From positions 186,001 through 250,000 of the forward strand of contig JACEFZ010026862.1 in the NCBI GenBank assembly GCA_014155875.1: a stretch of 64,000 nt of DNA, given 5' to 3'. This document shows, one piece after another, positions 43,146-55,988 of this stretch. Source of the stretch: Cepaea nemoralis. Its lineage: Eukaryota; Mollusca; Gastropoda; Stylommatophora; Helicidae. Within the stretch, counting starts at the first letter, position 1; the number at the start of each line of letters is the position of its first letter. The translations under genes were made by a program, and so were the position numbers. The notes beneath the pieces are model-generated. The model worked only from the letters and a program-made list of their open reading frames with translations. It was not told the origin of the DNA and ran no database searches.

Positions 43146-45539
43146 GTTAGTTAGTCGACAGATCATCCTCGTTGCACATCGGACCATTCAGTCCATAAGT
43201 GCTCGGATCCCCTCCTCAGCAAATCCCGCAGCGTGTAGCGGCTAACGACGCCAGTTCTGTGTTGGTTTATCAATCTTCTTTGGCTTCCTGCGTAGTGTTC
43301 TTGTTTGGCCACCCCTCTTTTAATTTGCTGCTCTCGCAGTCTGGCCATTGTTGTAGATTCACAGTCATCACTTGGTTCTTGCAAAAGTCTCACTTCTCGT
43401 AGAGCATTCAGAATGTCAGCCTGGTCCATGGCGCGTCCGCCCTCAACAGTAGCCTCACCTGCGAGCTTGTCAGCCCGCTCATTTCCTTGTACTCCCGCAT
43501 GCCCTGGCACGAAGATGAAACTAATCTTTGCCAGCCGAGACCGCTTCAGAGGCAGCAACCATTCTCTTCGGATTGACCCCTCCTCTATCCTCTTGATCAT
43601 GTTCATTGAGTCGCTAAGGAAACAAGCCCTAGTGAATGTCTGTGTCTCGAGCCATGTTATTGCTTTACTTACTGCCATGACTTCCATGGTCAGGCTACTT
43701 GTGGTTTCAGTGAAAGCACCAGAGTCCTCCTTCACAATTCTCCCTCCGGCCCGAGCTGTAAAGGCCCATGAGCTTCTCACATGTCGGACGACCGACCCAT
43801 CTGTGTAGATGACCGCGTCACTGTCTAGCGAATTCTCGAAAATCAACGCTTGTACTTCAGCCTCAACAGCAGCCGGATTTTCTTGTCTGCATTTTCTATC
43901 TAGTTGGATGCAAACTGAAAAGGATGTGCAGAAGTCTGTTGGCACTTGCACCCACTCCTCGCCAGGTTCTAAGTCCTCAAGTGAACACACCTGTTGAAGA
44001 ATGTCCTCGGCTTGCCCCATCCACGACCGTCCTCTTTTTAACCTGCTGCCCTTCACCTTCCTAATTTCACTATGCAGTGGATGCTGTGTGTTTGCATTAA
44101 TTCTGAGGTAGGCACGTGCCCTGCAAACTTGCATTCTCTCTTCAATGGTTGGAAAATCAAGGAGGTAGCGCATCGCCCTGCATGCTGTATCTCTTGTACA
44201 TCCAAGAATAATGCGCATAGCTTCATTCTGTATCCTTTCCATCCTTTCTATCTGCTTATGGCTGAGAGTCAGGATTGCCATTGCATACTCCAAAACAGAC
44301 ATGACCAGCCCCTCGTACAGAAGACATAGATGGCGCTGCTCACAGTTTGCTGCCGCCATCACCCGCATCGCTGCCAAACCCCGCTTGGCCTTTGTTATCA
44401 CCTGGTCTATGTGCACATTATAAGCAAGGCTTCGATCAAACCGTATCCCCAGGTAATTCATTGCCTGCGTTCTTTCCACCGTCTCTGAACACAGCATTAC
44501 AGTTGGTGTTGGCTTGTTGACAATATGATTATTCAACGAGAACCAAGTCACTGTTGCCTTTGTTGGGTTGACCATTGCCCCAGCTTCATCACACCAAGTA
44601 CTTATGCGATTGAGTTCGGTTTGTAGTTCCACAGCAACCTCCTCTCTATCCTTACCCTGACGATACACTAAAACATCATCGGCATATGACAATGTCCTGC
44701 CAGGTCCAGTGATCTGCTCACTGGTGATTCTCACTGTGTAGGCGTTGAACAGTACCGGAGATAATGGTGATCCCTGTGGTAGGCCAGGATATATTGTTGT
44801 TGGTTCCGAAGTCCAACTGCCACATCTAAAAACTACTTTCCGTTGGAAGAGAGCTGCAGCGATCCAACTAAGGAGGAATGAACTTACGTTTAGTTCAAGA
44901 AGCTGAAACATTAAAAAATCCAGTGGTACTCTGTTGTATGCGTCCTCAAGATCAATCGCTGCAGCAACGGTTTCAGTGCCTGAGTGGAAACCTTCATAGA
45001 CATCGTGGGCAAAGACTGCTGCATTGGTCCAGGTTTCTCTTTTTGGACGGTACCCACCCAGGGTAGGTGGGAAAACACCTTGCCTCTCTAGTTGGCTTGA
45101 TATTTTCCTGGCAATTACCTTCTCCAGCAGCTTGCCTATTGTATTCTGCATGGTTATAATTCGATATCCCTGAATTTTCTTGTGGTCTTTGTCAGGCTTC
45201 GGCAAGGGAATCAGATAGCTGTGTAACCATTCCTCCTTGATGCTAGCACTCCCTATACTGTTGTTGTACATGTCTGCTAGTTTCTCTAGCTCATTGTCGG
45301 TACACCTATTTATGTCGTCGTATCTTATGCCATCAGGACCTGGAGCACTGTTTTTTGATCGTCGAAGCACAGCCTTGATTTCTTTCACTGTCACTGTGTC
45401 TTCATCCGAAGTGTTCTGGGCCTTGCATCTGTCTGAGGTGACCTCCTTGGCCAGATTCCGGCCTCCCATGTCTGTCTGGTTGCTCTGCTCAAGGTAGCGT
45501 TCAAAGAGGGCTTTGCCCTTGTCCTCGTCAGTCCTCTGC
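43146..45539 (-). mobile_element. I-type LINE, family I, 5'-truncated, young
   Basis: Minus orientation, (TTAG)n tail at 43144-43154 and 5' truncation at about 45537. It is flanked by a 13-bp duplication AAGAAAAGTGTTA at 43133-43145 and 45540-45552. It lies in the 3' UTR of the ODC retrocopy, so it is younger than that retrocopy. Confidence 0.9.
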
Positions 45540-45541
45540 AA
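43163..45541 (-). CDS. I-type LINE RT and RNase H, open frame of 792 codons
   Basis: Nearly identical to the C-terminal 790 residues of the full-length copy at 56346-60023. RT motifs: SAPGPDGIRYDD (65-76), AAIDLEDAYNRV (catalytic Asp197), GLPQGSPLSP (253-262), LSYADDV (YADD 286-289). RNase H: YTDGS (Asp581), ME (Glu620), SDS (Asp644), FVPGHAGVQGNERADKLA (Asp691). The endonuclease is missing because of truncation. The frame runs two bases past the element into the flanking duplication, so the first Met-Gln is not native. Confidence 0.88.
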   Translation of the reverse strand: MQRTDEDKGKALFERYLEQSNQTDMGGRNLAKEVTSDRCKAQNTSDEDTVTVKEIKAVLRRSKNSAPGPDGIRYDDINRCTDNELEKLADMYNNSIGSASIKEEWLHSYLIPLPKPDKDHKKIQGYRIITMQNTIGKLLEKVIARKISSQLERQGVFPPTLGGYRPKRETWTNAAVFAHDVYEGFHSGTETVAAAIDLEDAYNRVPLDFLMFQLLELNVSSFLLSWIAAALFQRKVVFRCGSWTSEPTTIYPGLPQGSPLSPVLFNAYTVRITSEQITGPGRTLSYADDVLVYRQGKDREEVAVELQTELNRISTWCDEAGAMVNPTKATVTWFSLNNHIVNKPTPTVMLCSETVERTQAMNYLGIRFDRSLAYNVHIDQVITKAKRGLAAMRVMAAANCEQRHLCLLYEGLVMSVLEYAMAILTLSHKQIERMERIQNEAMRIILGCTRDTACRAMRYLLDFPTIEERMQVCRARAYLRINANTQHPLHSEIRKVKGSRLKRGRSWMGQAEDILQQVCSLEDLEPGEEWVQVPTDFCTSFSVCIQLDRKCRQENPAAVEAEVQALIFENSLDSDAVIYTDGSVVRHVRSSWAFTARAGGRIVKEDSGAFTETTSSLTMEVMAVSKAITWLETQTFTRACFLSDSMNMIKRIEEGSIRREWLLPLKRSRLAKISFIFVPGHAGVQGNERADKLAGEATVEGGRAMDQADILNALREVRLLQEPSDDCESTTMARLREQQIKRGVAKQEHYAGSQRRLINQHRTGVVSRYTLRDLLRRGSEHLWTEWSDVQRG

Positions 45542-46371
45542 GAAAAGTGTTAAAATCTCTTAAAAAAATTCAGCATAATGCACAGCAAAGCTAGACTTCG
45601 TCAGCTGTACCAGAATTGTTATTTCATCTCTGTACTTCTGGATGTTGATCAGCTGTCAAAGTTATGTTCTATCACAACCATTAGTGAATATCAGAAAAAA
45701 TTAAAGCAAACTGTCAGACAGGTTAGCTAGTTTTTCTAGCTGGAAATTGCATGCTCCTGCTTACATTCACCTCACTGGGACCATGTCAGAACATCAAGTG
45801 ATTGTACCCCATGTGTTCATGTATTGTTTCTTTTAATCAACTTTCAGCTTCATTTTTTGAGAACTCATTACACACCGTTTGGTTATTTAAAAAGTTGTCA
45901 GGATATTTGCACAATTAGCCAGCTTGTTTGTATTTTCTCAAGTTGGTTTGATGTCATTTGGGGATGTTTTCTATCCAATCTTTACGCATATATTTAGAGG
46001 ACTAGTTTGTGTATCAGTATAAAGAGTAGGTTTTAGTTTGGTGATGGTGGTTCTGGAACCCAATGTTATTTAAAATGTCATACCATCATTAACATTGATT
46101 TTACAAGTTAAAGGTTTGGAATAGTGGTCATATTTATGGGCACTGGGTACTCCTAGGCAAGCTGCGTGCATTTGTACAGATGGGGTTGTATAATTGTATG
46201 TTACTGCAGAGTAGAAACAAGCTTGAGTTGTACAAATCATAGGAAACGCCTGCATGTATAGTATTGATGGCCAGCATATTGTGCATTGTACTTCCATGTT
46301 ATTTAAATATACTATTGTCTGAATAACATTTTTGGGTATTTGTAAAAAAAAAAAAAAAAAATACTTTTTAC

Positions 46372-46639
46372 TCTGTTGCACATTGAGCACTTGGGAGGTT
46401 TTTCTTCACAACGTATAACACGTTTCTACTGACCGGAGCAGCAGTGATCATTTTCATAATAAACATAAATAAATAAATTAAATAAAAAAGACTGTTAGAT
46501 TCATACAAGAGACAACATTGCAGTTATAAACATATTTTAGGCGAACGAAAGAAGAAGATAATAAACATTGTGGTTTTCTTTGTGCCGAAAACATATACTG
46601 TGTGAAATTCATTATATACGGAGTTTACGTATTGAAAAG
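46372..46639. other. Unassigned spacer with a dispersed ~70-bp repeat
   Basis: ATTCATACAAGAGACAACATTGC and GGCGAACGAAAGAAGAAGAT at 46497-46560 match the (GAA)n-tailed LINE 3' end at 30.82-31.0 kb. No gene. Confidence 0.5.
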
Positions 46640-46685
46640 AAAGTTTGTTATTCAAGTGTGTTATTCTAAAGGATATTGATAGAAA

Positions 46686-47767
46686 ATGACAAGTTCATCT
46701 CTAACACTGGCGTCAGATGTGCTCAACGGATACCTGCTCAACCGCTCAGGTACAATTGTTGTGTCACTGTCCGGCCCTGGAGCCGCCGCCAAGTCGACGC
46801 CAGCGTTCATAGCGAGCGCACTCGCTGGACTGGCTGGCGTGCCGCTAGGCACAATAGCCAGTCTACACAGGTATGAGTCACCGACACGGTGGTTCCTGAC
46901 TTTAACAGAAGATGTGCATGTCAAACTGTACGATAGGGTACATCGGGTACAGTTACAAGTACCGAATTCGGACATCAATATTTGTCTGGAGCATGTAGAC
47001 AAAGACAGATAAAAACTTACTTTGCATTGGATCCTAGCGGCAATGAAGATAGAGGGTGTTAAGGCAATCGCCGTACATGCCACTGGGGACCCGAATGTGG
47101 AGGTATTTCCACTAAAAAAAACTCTGGAGGTAAATGGGGAGCCTTATGTAACCCCGTCCAGGACATCCCACATTATATAAATCTAAACATAACAGGGGTT
47201 ACCAAAAACACTCACAAAATTCTGATAACATTGCCCAGCAGGAGAACTGCTTGTCATGTGTGGTATGGACGACCACTGGTCCAACAAATGTCCAGCCAAA
47301 CATACAAACAAGCCTGTTGTGGCACAAGAAGATGTAATAAATTTTCCACCTCTGAGAAGGCAAGGACCAGCACAACATCAACAAAACGAACAACGCGGAA
47401 AACAATTTGAACACCAGCCCTCACAACAAGAAAACAACAAACGGATACACCAACAGACAATCAAGAAAACTACATTCTGGAAACGCAAACAGAAGAAACC
47501 ATTACAACTGTTTTCCACTCCAAAACCAGAAAAACACAACTACGAGGATTAAGTCCAAACTCAACAAGCAGTACTAAGGAAGAAGAAGAAGAAGAAAACT
47601 CACCAACCAAATCAACGCCAAAAAAGAAGGAAAGACAAACCGAAAATACTGACGAAACCATCAGCAACGACACCTTTCATGATAAAATTAAATGAGAATT
47701 GACATCTAAGAACACTACTGACACTGACACTGACACTGACACCGAAGAAGATGGCCTACTGTTTTAA
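46686..47767 (+). pseudogene. LINE ORF1 (nucleic-acid chaperone), broken
   Basis: Starts MTSSSLTLASDVLNGYLLNR (46686-47012, 108 codons), continues after frameshifts with an RNA-binding-like segment (about 47040-47170). Then comes a zinc-knuckle remnant (CLSC in one frame and CGMDDHWSNKC in the next, a two-base shift apart, 47243-47290). A basic, Gln-rich tail follows, and an acidic end TDTDTDTDTEEDGLLF with stop at 47765-47767. A CCHC ORF1 is typical of Tx1-clade LINEs. At least three lesions. Confidence 0.6.
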
Positions 47768-47900
47768 CATCTACAATCAGATCACGTCTGCACCAAGACA
47801 ACAAGAAAAAATAACTATCTCAACTAGACAACCTCGTTAGTATCTGATTTCTTATTACTGTTAGTCAAAAATATAATTTGCTTGTTTTGATTAATTTATT

Positions 47901-50900
47901 ATGACTAATGATATTGTTATTATTAGTCTGAACATTTCAGGTTTACGCACAAAACTAAAACACATCATCACACTCATACACAAATACAAACCCGATTTCA
48001 TTCTCCTACAAGAAACAAACATATGCGAATACACACACGCAAAGCAAATCACTACACAATTAGGGTTCAGACACTCATGCTTCAGTCTGTCGACACATCG
48101 TACGGGTTCTGGGACCGCTATATTGCAGACTTCAGATAAATGGGAAATTGCTGGCACACACAAGGACGACCAAAGAGACATTACCATCATACACGTTAGA
48201 AACAACACACACACACATACGGTTTAGTCAACACACATGCCCCAGCAAATTACAGCTACCAACCACAATTCTTCGAACACTTAGAAAACCTATTAGCACA
48301 GACATTCAGATAGAGGCATGTTGTTTTAGCAGGTGATTTTAATTGTTGTTTAGCTTCGGCTGACATAATAGGCGGGGAAATGAAAACGCAGTTAAGAAGA
48401 GTTGGCCGAGACGACAAGAATCAACTCGATACATTGCAATACATAATTGACACACATAACCTAGTAGACGCATTCAGGCACAAACACCCCAACAGTCACG
48501 ATTCAACGCACAGAAACCATGCACATAACAGATCATCTAGGTTAGATAGAATATATGTACCATCAAAACACCACATAAAACAAACTAAACACCTACAAGA
48601 AACTCTCCAGTATACAGACCACAAAGCAATACTTGCACACATCACTATAAACAACACACCCACACAGCCTTTCAAACGATCACCACACTGGAAATTTAAC
48701 AACACATTACTCCAAAACGCAGAATATATACAATATATGACAGACCGGATACATACATATACTGATAGTATACCAACTGACAACATTAGACACTACTGGG
48801 ACTTACTGAAAAACACAATATGGAGCAGGACACAACAACTAGCATCCGTCATACACAAGCGTAGACTACAACAAGAACAGATAATACAAACAGCAATACA
48901 TTTAACAAAGCAAACCGACAGAAACTCACCATACTTGCATGCATTAGAAACGCAACTGGAACAACACCAACAGCACAGATACTTGGGTGCACTAATTAGA
49001 ACAAAACTCAACACCATTACACAAGAGACACCCAGCAAACAATACATGGCAATAGAACAAACCATACAGCGTAGCAAACAGATAAACACAATAATAGACA
49101 TGCAAGGAATCACACAAACAGAAACCACATGTATAACAGAAGCATTCCAGCAATACTATACACACTTATTTACAGCAGAGACAGTAAACACACAAATACA
49201 AGATAGCTTCTTACAATATACAAAAAAGATATCAGACACAGACAAAGAGATATTGGACACACAATTGACATTAGAAAACATAACACATGCACTTAGTAAA
49301 ATGAACAAAGAAAAGACACCAGGACCAGACAGATTAACAGTAGAATTCTATCAACAATTCTTTCCTATCGTAGGTAACCTTCTTCTAAAAGTCTATCAAG
49401 AAGCCTTTGACAAACAAGAACTCCCTGATAGTTGCAACATATCTTATATAACACTTATACAAAAAGCAAAGACAGACAAGACACAACTGAAAAATTACAG
49501 ACCAATTTCACTTCTTAACACAGATTACAAAATTCTGGCCAAATCACTAGCACACACAATCACACAATTCCTACCAAAACTAGTACACCCAAACCAGCAA
49601 TGTAGTGTACAGCACAGGAATATACTAAACCACACACACCTCATTAGAGACATTATAATGCACACACACCAGAAAGACTGTCAATTCTCCCTCTTGTCTT
49701 TGGACCAAGAGAAGGCCTTTGACAGAATCGCACACTCCTATTTGCACAAAACCCTAGAACACTGCAATATAGGACAGTACTACAGAAAGTGGATACAGAT
49801 TTTGTATAACAACCCTGAAAGCAAAATCTTAGTGAACCATTCACTCACTGCTAGCTTCAGACTGACAAGATCTGAAAGACAAGGGTGCCCACTATCACCA
49901 CTTCTGTATATACTGACACTAGAGCCATTATTAGAAAAGATCAGACAAGATACCAGCATTAAAGGCACTTTCATACAGGAGAGCAAAAGGTCATTGCTTA
50001 TGCAGACGATACTGCATTCTTCCCTACAAGCAACACATCCATCAGAAACATATTGCACACCTTCTCCCACTTTGGGAAAGGCAGTGGAGCCAAAATTAAT
50101 ATACAAAAATCACAAATTATGGGCCTGGGAAGGTGGAAACAAAAGTATGATTTCCCTCCAGACCTAACACATACACACAATATGAAACTGTATGGGATCA
50201 CATTTCCATGTGACCCCAGAACAACACACAGAGAAACATGGCTACAACTAACACACCAAATCACAGACATGCTACATAGGTATAAATACAAAACATCAAC
50301 AATATTTGGTAGAAGCATAATAGTTAACACATACATCATACCAAAAACAATATACTTAGTTACAGTGTTAAACCCTCCAAAACAGATAATCACAGATATA
50401 AATAAACAGATAAGACATTTCATATTTAGTAAGACAATACACAGCATACAGCATAAAACTCTCATTCAAGATAAGAAACAAGGAGGATAGCACTTCAGGA
50501 CATACAAACAAAAAAACAAGCACTTAGAATCAGCCACATAGGTAATATTATCAGACATCCAGAACAACATAGATTAGCATTATATTATATAGCACACAAA
50601 ATAAAACATCTCACAAAACTAAACAATGCAGCAGCACATTATCAGGGCATACTACCATCTTTCTATCACACATGTATACAGGCAATACAAGGACATGAAC
50701 ATTTAATAAATGAAACAACACGAGAAATATACAAACAATTAGTTAGTAAACAAGCACCATCGCTTAAGCTGATAATCAAAAGAGGACAAAAATATTTCAT
50801 GTCAGACTACACATCCACCTTTTCCAACTTACACAACAAACACATCACATCTAAGGCGAAAGAAGTAACTTACAGACTGATTTTTAATATAACTCCCATA

Positions 50901-51260
50901 ATACCCAAATTAGCATTCAGATCCAGGCAAATAGGAAAATGCCAATTATGCAGGAACAACACAAAAGAGACAGAAGAACACATATTTTTCACATGTCAAA
51001 CAGTCACAGATGCAGTGGAAACTCTACAACAAATAATACAAACACACACAGGGAAACAAACAGACATTTACAAGGCAATCTTTCTTAACACTCTTCCTAA
51101 AACATCCGAAGACACACACACAAAACTACTTCAAACACTAGCGGAATACAGAAAATTAGTTTGGACTTGCAGAATCAAGGCAAGGTTCAACTCCCTTACA
51201 TACAACAGAAACTTATTTTTACTAATGTTCAAATACAAACTAGCTACTATTTTTTCCTGA
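47901..51260 (+). pseudogene. LINE ORF2, endonuclease and RT, several frameshifts
   Basis: The APE endonuclease begins MTNDIVIISLNISGLRTKLK (47901) with LLQETN and, after a frameshift near 48225, GDFNCC (about 48340). The main frame 48380-50167 (595 codons) has the end of the endonuclease (RLDRIY, TDHKA), a long linker, and RT with GPDRLTVEF, NYRPISLLNTDYK, motif A SLDQEKAFDR and motif B RQGCPLSPLLY. Motif C (about 49995-50010) is out of frame after a small deletion near 49980. The thumb and C-terminal zinc region (C-x2-C-x9-H-x4-C near 50940-51000) are in frames 50053-50490 and 50799-51260. At least four lesions, so it is inactive. Confidence 0.85.
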
Positions 51261-51360
51261 CTGAAATGTGTAAATTTCCTTAATTTCATTTACTCTTGCA
51301 ATTAGATAAAATGTCATTATTTTTAATTTTTTTTTAAATTAATAATATCAAAAACACATA

Positions 51361-51819
51361 ATATGTTTTACACCGATCGTCTTGACAGACGATATTTGGT
51401 TTCTGCTGCAGAGCACAAAATCTACAACCCCTGCTGTGGAAATTTTTTAGAACATGTGTGCGTCTCGCGAGCCCTGTGTGTGGCTTATTTTGTTAATACT
51501 TGGGAGCACTTCTCACTAAGTGGTAGCAAGCATTGGAGAGCACAGATAGTACACGCCGCAATTCTTCCCCAGCGTGCTTTGAATCACAAATCCACTCATC
51601 TCCCCCCAAACACCTTTAAAGAGAGATATATAGCTCCTCTGGCCTAGGCACACAAAGGCTGTGTGAAAACTGGCTGCGTGTCCGCTGTAAGACCGTTTTG
51701 TGGCTGGTGGTCTCTAGGCAATTTTTGCGTTCAGCAGTTTGCTCTTTGCCTAAATTCAACACAATTTCCCAGTACGAATATAAACATTGTTGTAGAATAC
51801 AGAAGACTAACATGTATGG
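51361..51819. other. Unassigned spacer
   Basis: No gene recognised. ATCGTCTTGACAGACGAT at 51375-51392 is a small hairpin similar in form to ACGTCTGTCCAAACAGACGT at about 31582-31601, both near LINE boundaries. Confidence 0.4.
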
Positions 51820-53490
51820 TATTCTTGTTCTTCTTCTTTTCGTTCATCCGGAGTGTTTTTTTTTTTCAGATGTCATTGCGGTGTGCGTTAGGCACCCTTG
51901 GGTTGAAAACCCTTAGATCAACACATCCGGCTTATGCGTGCATTTTTGACCAGGTTAGCATTCCTGGGAGACTCTCACTTTTGTGGTACCGTCCACATCT
52001 CAGCTGGTCAAGTTGGAACAGTCGAGGACTTCGGTCATCCCTCAAGAGAAGGAAGGGACAGTCTATAGCATTTTCCGCCATCCAAGGTTGCTTCCATAGA
52101 TGCAGGGCCGACACATAACGCCCTGGTACTGGGCTCACCGTGAATCGTCACGTCCTGCTCATGGCTGCTTTAATTCCTCACTTCAATATATTGGGCATTT
52201 CGTTCGCCCCGGGCCGTTCCCGCACAAAACCAGACAGGTCTGCAAACGGTATCCACTCAGCGAGTTTTCGGACATGTGCTTGTCGTTGCGGCCGTCAGAG
52301 CTGTTCCAGGCACGACAGACATTCGGAAAACTCCCTAGTAAGAGCTGTTCCGAACAAGAGCGGCATTCGGAAACTAGGTAGTCAGAGCTGTTCCTAGCAC
52401 GAGAGACATTCGGACGAGACATTTCACTCGGACGTAATTGCGTAGTGTCAATTTTTAGTTTACCACCCGTAGTACGACACTTCCGTCTTCCGGCGGGCAT
52501 TTTTTAATGAGGTTTGCCTTCCTCTGGTTTCGAGGCACGTTAGACTGTTGTGATGTCGACCACATCTCAGCTGGTCAAGATAGAACGATCAACGACATCG
52601 CGGTTGGCCCTCAAGGGAAGGCAGGGGCAGACCATGGGCATTCCCTCGCTATCCAAGGAGGCTTCCATAATTGCAGAGCCGGCACATATTGCTCTGAGAC
52701 TGGGCTCACCCGAGGAGTTGCCACGTCCTGCTCATGGCTGCTTTAGTTCCTCACCTCCATGTGTTGGGCATCCCACTTGCCACTGGTCGCTCAAGCACAC
52801 ACCAGGAGCGGTCAGACTGCCAGCGACATCCACACGGTAAGCGTTTGCTTTTGACTTCAGACCACGCAATAGGTTCGCTCGCCGTGCGTTCCATTTCGCG
52901 TCATTGGGACGTTCTTCCACTTTTGTCTACACTCTGTATGAGTTAGATACAGACAGTTTTCGCAACCTTTTCCTTCGACTGGGGCACTTTTCTTACTTTT
53001 TGTACTCGCTCACGGGGTAGGCTACATGTGTTGCCGGCTCAGCACCTTACCTTCGTGTAGCAGTGAACGAGAAACGGCCAGGCCCTCTCATCCGGGAATC
53101 CCTCATATCCCTCAGCTGAGAGCCTTCGAACATGTATCAGACCTGAGCATGTAGCTTGCTTAGTATCTCGCCTCTATTTTTCGATAGGTGGGTATCGGCC
53201 CGGCTCTCAGATCCGCGGGTTTGTGGCTTAGAGGCGTTCAGCCACAGCCCTCGACAGAGAGCCTTAGAGTATTGTCCAGACCAAGGTCTTCTGCCTTCGT
53301 GTACCTGATTTAATCTTTTGACTGTTATCCTCAGTCTACCTGCAGAGCAGCAGGTTGTGTCTCTCTTAGTCTGGCCCCTATCCCATAAGCTGTCCGATAT
53401 GTAGTTTTCACCCATCGGCAAGCAAATGGGGTCGATGGGACACGCAAACTCCCCACCACGGCACGGTGGAGACACATCGGGGGAGGTATA
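51820..53490 (-). mobile_element. Structured retroposon-like repeat, inverted copy
   Basis: The reverse complement of this stretch follows 29097-30460 closely: the CTCCCCCGATGTGTCTCCAC start, GACACAACCTGCTGCTCTGC, the CCGAATG/GGAACAGCTCTGAC subrepeats and the end GATGAACGAAAAGAAGAAG. It is about 300 bp longer, partly because a block around 52540-52960 (GCTGGTCAAGATAGAACG..., repeat of the 51960-52150 block) is partly duplicated. No coding frame is consistent between the two copies. Confidence 0.62.
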
Positions 53491-54115
<625 letters not shown>

Positions 54116-55716
54116 TTACTTGGGCGAGGAGAGCTCAACATCTCCATCCTTACAAACACCTGTTACCATGCTTCCGCCCCTCGACAACCACGACTACCCT
54201 ACACCGCCTGAAGCGGACAGGTCAAACAAAAAGGAATGTGTAAGTAATTATGCTGAACAGATAACGACCAGCGCCATGACCGGAATAGACAGTGATAATA
54301 TTTCAGTTATCAGTTGGGGTATCTTCATTGCACTCCGGACATGTCCATAGGTGCTCAGATCCTCCCCCCCCCCCCCCCCCCAGCATATGCATCAGCGTCC
54401 GGTGGCTAATAGTGCCAGTTCTGTGTTGGTTGACGAGGTGCCTTGTTTTCCCGATGTACCTCTCGCGTCTGGCCGTGCCGATTCTTACTCCCAAGTCTTT
54501 CATCCTGGACAGCGATGTGGTTTCACTGACGTCAAAGTCCTCTGTTCTCGCCATATCTTTAAGGACGTTAATAACATCGGCACGATCCATGGGCTGGCCA
54601 TCTGCAGGGAGTGCAGAGCCAGCCAGTTTATCAACTCGTTCATTTCCCTCGATTCCCGCATGTTCCGGGACGAAGATGAAGGTGACTTTACGGACAGACT
54701 TTCGCAGCGACTCAGTCCACTGTCTACGTACAGATCCAGCTTCGACCTTCCGAATCATGCTCATTGAATCACTTAGTACACACCCGTTGGTATAATGCTG
54801 TGATTCCAGCCATATGAAAGGCTGTGTAACTGCCATCACCTCCATCGTCATGCTGCTCGTGGTCATAGAGTGGGCACCACTGGATTCTTGAACGGTTCAG
54901 CCCGCTGAACGGGCTTTAAATGCCCACGAACTTCTCTGCTGCTTTACAACAGATCCATCTGTATAGATGAGCACTTCGGGGCTATCTGAGTGTTCATAGA
55001 TGAGCGCGTTAACCTCTGCATTGACAGCGGCAGGGTTCTGCTCTCTGCACCGTCTGTGAGTGTGATAATGCAGGAGAAAGTGCACTTAAAAGCTGGAGGC
55101 ACTGGCACCCATTCCTTGCCGGGGTTGATACTGGTAATACTGCAGACCTGTCTGACGACATCTTCCGCCCGACCCATCCATGATTTGCCCCTCTTTAGCC
55201 TGTCACCCTTTTCTCTGAATATAGCGTCATGCAGAGGGTGCTGCTCATCTGCACTTATTTTTTAAGTGTGCACGAGTTCTCCAGATCTTGATCCTGTGTT
55301 CTATTGTCGGGAAGTCAAGGAGGTATCTCATTGCTACACAGCTGGGTCTCTCGTGCAGCCCAAAATGATGCTCAAGGCTTCGTTTTGTACCTTTTCAAGT
55401 CTTCCAATCTGTGTAGGGCTGACAGTGAGGATGGCCAGGGCATACTCGATGCGTGAAAGCACCAGTCCTTGACAAAGAAATTAGCAGTCTTTGCTCGATA
55501 TTGGCAGTCGCCATGACTCTCATTGCTGACAAACCTTTTCGAGCTTTCGTTATGACATAATCGACATGATCTCTGAAGGACAGGCTACGATCAAGCCTCA
55601 CGCCAAGATATGTCATTGTCTGGGTTCTATTCAAAATGCTCCCATCCATTCTTACTGCTGGCAGGTCTGTGTTCACAATATGGTTGTTTAGTGAGAACCA
55701 TGTAACAATATGTAAT
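54116..55716 (-). mobile_element. I-type LINE, family II, 5'-truncated copy
   Basis: 3' end at about 54116 next to the poly(A) of the preceding element; 5' truncation near 55716. It shows the same 3' UTR as the fragments at 0.95 and 6.66 kb and holds the RT-thumb to RNase H coding region, frameshifted. Confidence 0.82.
54303..55710 (-). pseudogene. I-type LINE RT end and RNase H (family II), broken
   Basis: Pieces in order on the minus strand: WFSLNNHIVN and LGVRLDRSLSF (RT thumb, frame 55395-55751), then a connection with GRAEDVVRQVCSI (55177-54944 in another frame), IYTDGSVVK (first RNase H Asp, frame 54897-55085) and the frame 54303-54866 with MEVMAV (Glu), LSDSMSM (Asp) and FVPEHAGIEGNERVDKLA (last Asp). 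The 18-C run at 54364-54381 is read as poly-Gly near the C-terminus. At least four frameshifts. About half of the residues agree with the family I protein. Confidence 0.82.
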
Positions 55717-55910
55717 AATACAGTGATAATATTTACACACCACCACGACAAAGAAACCTGTGCGATTCTTCTTCACGCCTCGTTATTGACTTAGAGATTC
55801 CAAGCCCGGCGAATGAATCTACTGACTATCTCCAGAAATGATAACATGAACACAGACAGTTTGAACAAGAAACATAATTATGCTCAACCGTTTCTTATAT
55901 TACAACAAAA
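55717..55910. other. Probable ORF1-ORF2 spacer of Tx1/L1-like copy 4
   Basis: No coding frame. It directly precedes the ORF2 start at 55911 and is the expected place of the inter-ORF region. Confidence 0.4.
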
Positions 55911-55988
55911 ATGGCAGCGGAAATTAAAATAATGAGTATTAACATTCGAGGTATAAGATCCAAAATTAATCATCTTATACCACTCATA

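Larger units (their letters stand above)
41337..46356 (+). mobile_element. ODC retrocopy unit with nested LINE
   Basis: The retrocopy of an ornithine decarboxylase mRNA spans 41337-46356 and is split by an I-type LINE at 43146-45539. It ends in a poly(A) at about 46344-46361 and is flanked by a 15-bp duplication AAAAATACTTTTTAC at 41322-41336 and 46357-46371. The long 3' UTR (42278-43145 plus 45553-46343) includes an internal AATAAA at 43084-43089. Confidence 0.85.
46640..51360 (+). mobile_element. Tx1/L1-like LINE copy 3, near full length
   Basis: ORF1 (46686-47767) and ORF2 (47901-51260) are both present in broken form, with a short 3' UTR of about 100 bp ending in A-rich sequence near 51360. 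The absence of the 3-kb modular 3' UTR of copies 1 and 2 shows that this is a different subfamily. Confidence 0.8.

Noticed and set aside
44072..45497. Plus-strand frames of 60-170 codons opposite the I-type LINE genes (also 56.4-59.5 kb)
   Set aside because: They are shadows of the minus-strand endonuclease-RT-RNase H frame and recur only because the LINE is repeated.
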